Below, piece after piece: positions 15,692 to 17,582 of a stretch of DNA of 17,582 nt. This DNA comes from Christensenella sp036660175. Lineage in GTDB: Bacteria > Bacillota > Clostridia > Christensenellales > Christensenellaceae. The stretch spans positions 1 through 17,582 of the forward strand of contig JAVXBD010000027.1 of NCBI GenBank assembly GCA_036660175.1, given 5' to 3'. Under the pieces are notes generated by a model, which saw only the letters and a list, made by a program, of their open reading frames with translations, did no database searches and was not told the origin of the DNA. Both the position numbers and the translations under genes were made by a program. Positions within the stretch are counted from its first letter, which is position 1; the number at the start of each line of letters is the position of its first letter.

Positions 15692-16501
15692 ATGAAACTA
15701 TGTTTTTCGACATTAGGCTGCCCAGAGTGGAGCTTCTCTGATATTATTTCGACCGCTTGTGACTTAGGATATGACGGCATTGAAATACGTGGTGTGGGCA
15801 ACATCATTGATGGCACACGCATTCCACAATTTTTGCCCGAACAAGCACCCAAAACAAAAGAACTTTTAAAAAAGAAGAATTTAGAGATTGCGTGCCTGAC
15901 TTCTGCTTGTTATATGCACGATAAAAACCTTGCATCTGATGTTCTATATCAAGCAAAAGCTTATGTGGACACAGCGCACGATATGGGTATTCCATACATT
16001 CGTGTTTTGGCTGATTATGGTCCAGAGCAGAGCGGCGTTGTCGACCTTGCGTTTGTCGCATCACAAATCGAGCAGACCGCACAATATGCCGCATCAAAAG
16101 ATGTTGAGATTTTGATAGAAACAAACGGATACTTTGCAAAATCAACCCGTATGGCAAAATTAATCGATACCATTGATGCAAAAAACGTTGGAGTATTATG
16201 GGACATTCATCACCCTTTCAGATATTTTGGAGAGAGTCCCGACTATACCATCGGAACAATCGGCGACCTGATTCGGCACGTGCATATCAAGGATTCCGCC
16301 TATGATAATCAGAAAAAGCTGAAATACACCATGGTAAGCTATGGGGATCTGCCTGTGTGTGACTGTGTGCAAAAGCTAAATGACATCGGATATGATGGAT
16401 ATTATTCTCTCGAATGGCTCAAACGCTGGGATTTATCCTTAGAAGAACCTGGTATTGCCTTTGCCGCATATGCAGGATATATGAGAGGATTATTTGGATA
16501 G
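15692..16501 (+). CDS. Sugar phosphate isomerase/epimerase-like TIM barrel
   Basis: A 269-residue protein of the xylose isomerase-like TIM-barrel superfamily (AP_endonuc_2), which includes sugar isomerases, epimerases and inosose enzymes. Likely metal-site residues fall at strand ends: Glu31 in GIEIRG, Glu143 in LIETNG, Asp171 and His174 in WDIHHP, His196/His198 in HVHIKD, and Glu241 in SLEWLKRW. These fit a divalent-metal isomerase or epimerase; the substrate cannot be told. AGGAGG lies about 11 bases before the ATG, slightly long spacing but the only good start. It has its own promoter and lies between the pepF operon and a lipoprotein gene; no sugar transporter or kinase is adjacent. The start matches family members, which begin with the first beta-strand. 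Confidence 0.88.
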   Translation: MKLCFSTLGCPEWSFSDIISTACDLGYDGIEIRGVGNIIDGTRIPQFLPEQAPKTKELLKKKNLEIACLTSACYMHDKNLASDVLYQAKAYVDTAHDMGIPYIRVLADYGPEQSGVVDLAFVASQIEQTAQYAASKDVEILIETNGYFAKSTRMAKLIDTIDAKNVGVLWDIHHPFRYFGESPDYTIGTIGDLIRHVHIKDSAYDNQKKLKYTMVSYGDLPVCDCVQKLNDIGYDGYYSLEWLKRWDLSLEEPGIAFAAYAGYMRGLFG

Positions 16502-16570
16502 TGCTTTGCCGCTTTTGTATACTCAAATATTTAACAATTTATGAAGTTTTTGAAAATTTTGATGAAATCG

Positions 16571-16600
16571 TTTAAAAATGGTTTATGATAGGTGTATACT
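16571..16600 (+). promoter_or_regulatory. Promoter for the lipoprotein gene
   Basis: TTTAAA (16571-16576), an 18-base spacer and TATACT (16595-16600). A second -10-like box, TATGAT (16584-16589), lies just upstream. Start expected near 16607, about 30 bases before the lipoprotein ATG. Confidence 0.5.
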
Positions 16601-16636
16601 CTAAATTGGACTAAAAAAAGAAAGAAGGAATTAATG

Positions 16637-17158
16637 ATGAATAAAGTAAGTAAAGTTGTTTGTATTGCCGTTGCAGGCGTTATGTGCATGGCTATTTTTG
16701 CAGGATGTGGAAAAACAAAGGTGGAAGAACCTGTGCCAACGCCTACTCCAATGGCAACTCAGGCACCAGATCCTACTCCAATGCCTACTCCTGTCCCAAC
16801 TCCAATGCCATCGGCAGCTCCATCGGCTTCGGTAGCTCCATCGGCTTCGGCAGATCCTGCGGCTTCGGCAGATCCTGCGGCTTCAGCAGACCCTGCAGCT
16901 CCTGCAGCTTCGGCAGACCCTGCGGCTTCGTCCAATCCTGATTTATTAAAGCTTAAATCAGAGGGCGATAAAGTGACAAAAGTACAGGAACGTTTGGAAA
17001 AATTAGGTTATTTAGATACCGTTACTGGATATTTTGGTACTGATACAGAAAAAGCTGTAAAAGAGTTCCAAGCAAAGAATGATTTAACGGTTGACGGAAA
17101 AGTCGGCAGCGGTACAATGGACGCTTTGATGAGCGACAGCGCAAAGAAAGCCTCATAA
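16637..17158 (+). CDS. Lipoprotein with Ala/Pro-rich repeats and peptidoglycan-binding domain
   Basis: A 173-residue exported protein. A basic N-terminus (MNKVSK) and hydrophobic stretch (7-22) end in IFAGC, so Cys24 is the likely lipid-modified residue; phenylalanine at -3 is acceptable but less usual than leucine. Residues 31-58 are Pro/Thr-rich (PTPTPM, DPTPMPTPVPTPMP). Residues 60-98 are a low-complexity repeat of ASADPA type, a flexible wall-spanning stalk. Residues about 108-166 form a PG_binding_1 domain (VTKVQERLEKLGYL, GYFGTDTEKAVKEFQ, VDGKVGSGT). The protein would tether the membrane to peptidoglycan or present the domain at the wall. No hydrolase domain is present. The ATG at 16637 is chosen because AAGGA lies seven bases upstream and it leads directly into the signal peptide; the preceding ATG at 16634 is nearly equivalent. 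It has its own promoter and terminator. Confidence 0.9.
   Translation: MNKVSKVVCIAVAGVMCMAIFAGCGKTKVEEPVPTPTPMATQAPDPTPMPTPVPTPMPSAAPSASVAPSASADPAASADPAASADPAAPAASADPAASSNPDLLKLKSEGDKVTKVQERLEKLGYLDTVTGYFGTDTEKAVKEFQAKNDLTVDGKVGSGTMDALMSDSAKKAS
16814..16930 (+). repeat. In-frame 18-base tandem repeat in the lipoprotein gene
   Basis: Six units in one reading frame encode A-A-P-S-A-S or A-D-P-A-A-S. Units begin at 16814, 16832, 16850, 16868, 16886 and 16913. The unit at 16886 carries nine extra bases (CCTGCAGCT). The first two units differ from the later four, and the later ones differ mostly by third-position changes. Such arrays can change length by replication slippage without breaking the frame. 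Confidence 0.9.
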
Positions 17159-17183
17159 TTTTTAACATCTCAACATATATTTT

Positions 17184-17229
17184 AAAAAGTGCAGTAAATC
17201 TTTTATGGTTTGGCTGCACTTTTTATATT
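17184..17229 (+). terminator. Intrinsic terminator of the lipoprotein gene
   Basis: AAAAAGTGCAG (17184-17194) pairs perfectly with CTGCACTTTTT (17214-17224) around a 19-base loop. The 11-bp stem ends in a T-run followed by ATATTT, 25 bases after the stop codon. The A/T symmetry means it could also work on the opposite strand. Confidence 0.88.
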
Positions 17230-17259
17230 TCTTTCAAAAAAGTAAGGAAATTGTAAGAA

Positions 17260-17296
17260 TTGTATATAGTAATATTTCATAAATATGATGTATACT
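17260..17296 (+). promoter_or_regulatory. Promoter for the zinc-ribbon gene
   Basis: TTGTAT (17260-17265), an 18-base spacer and TATGAT (17284-17289). A second box, TATACT (17291-17296), follows one base later, resembling the arrangement ahead of the lipoprotein gene. The leader would be about 30-36 bases. Confidence 0.5.
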
Positions 17297-17331
17297 ATAA
17301 ATATAGAAAATAAGAAGCGAGGTATTTATTT

Positions 17332-17582
17332 ATGTTATGTGAAAAATGCGGCAAAGAATATGATGAAAGCTTAGGCAAGTGTCCCTATTGCGAGCCAGAA
17401 AAATTTGAACAGCCGCAATATGCGCAAGAAGAAAAGGCTGAACAGCCAAAACAAGAAGCTCCAAAAGCAGAGCAGCAATCTTCTATGCAGGGATCTGACA
17501 ATTCTGATGCTGAAAAATATAGAGGATTTTCTATTGCCTCTATGGTTTGTGGTATTTTGAGTTTGGTTTTAATATGGATTCC
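17332..17582 (+). CDS. Zinc-ribbon membrane protein, 3' end outside the window
   Basis: The first 83 codons of a gene that runs off the window. Cys3, Cys6, Cys17 and Cys20 (CEKCGKEY...CPYC) form a short zinc ribbon. A Glu/Gln/Lys/Ala-rich linker follows (about 21-58), then YRGFSIASMVCGILSLVL, the start of a membrane helix. This is the layout of clostridial zinc-ribbon plus DUF4190-type small membrane proteins, whose function is unknown. GAGG lies nine bases before the ATG and a promoter lies just upstream. The C-terminal part cannot be seen. Confidence 0.85.
   Translation, partial: MLCEKCGKEYDESLGKCPYCEPEKFEQPQYAQEEKAEQPKQEAPKAEQQSSMQGSDNSDAEKYRGFSIASMVCGILSLVLIWI

Noticed and set aside
16660..16941. 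A 93-codon frame rich in Gly/Ser/Cys repeats within the lipoprotein gene
   Set aside because: It is the second frame of the 18-base repeat array; the main frame has a signal peptide, a lipobox and a conserved domain.

Overview
This is a moderately AT-rich chromosomal window from a Gram-positive anaerobe, most likely a clostridium of the Lachnospiraceae type. The pointers are strong AGGAGG-type ribosome binding sites, sigma-A promoters, a single-chain PurL of 1237 residues (Bacilli use split PurS/PurQ/PurL), a YugP-type membrane peptidase, the ACT/UPF0210 pair, QueT, PepF and zinc-ribbon/lipoprotein genes. No transposase, phage gene, CRISPR array, rRNA gene or intact tRNA gene was seen. The window looks like core chromosome with several poorly characterised families.

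Layout. (1) Bases 75-8070, minus strand: a promoter at 8135-8163 reads into a DUF1015 protein, an aspartate kinase with ACT domains, an AEC-family permease, the FGAM synthase purL, and two tiny genes (a two-helix membrane protein and a coiled-coil protein). The first three genes are tightly spaced. purL follows after 76 bases and may be read through or have its own weak promoter. (2) Bases 8340-9850, minus strand: a HisJ-type histidinol-phosphatase followed 14 bases later by a YugP-type zinc membrane peptidase, from a promoter at 9876-9904. (3) Bases 9993-15533, plus strand, divergent from block 2: queT, a LOG-family nucleotide phosphoribohydrolase, a multi-pass membrane protein, a stand-alone ACT-domain protein, its UPF0210 partner, and oligoendopeptidase F. 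Short gaps and one 35-base overlap argue for one operon from an extended -10 promoter at 9958-9963. (4) Bases 15554-17582, plus strand: three separately promoted genes, namely a sugar-phosphate isomerase/epimerase-like TIM barrel, a repeat-bearing lipoprotein with a peptidoglycan-binding domain and a strong terminator, and the start of a zinc-ribbon membrane protein cut by the window edge.

Taken together the window mixes amino-acid and purine synthesis (aspartate kinase, PurL, HisJ), presumed amino-acid or metabolite sensing (ACT/UPF0210, DUF1015), transport (AEC, QueT), peptide turnover (PepF, YugP) and cell-envelope proteins. The most unusual single observation is a 23-residue stretch of PepF holding four cysteines and five histidines, placed in the usually metal-free N-terminal region. 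Next are the DUF1015/aspartate kinase pairing, the ACT/UPF0210 operon of unknown function, and a queT gene without room for the preQ1 riboswitch that often controls it.
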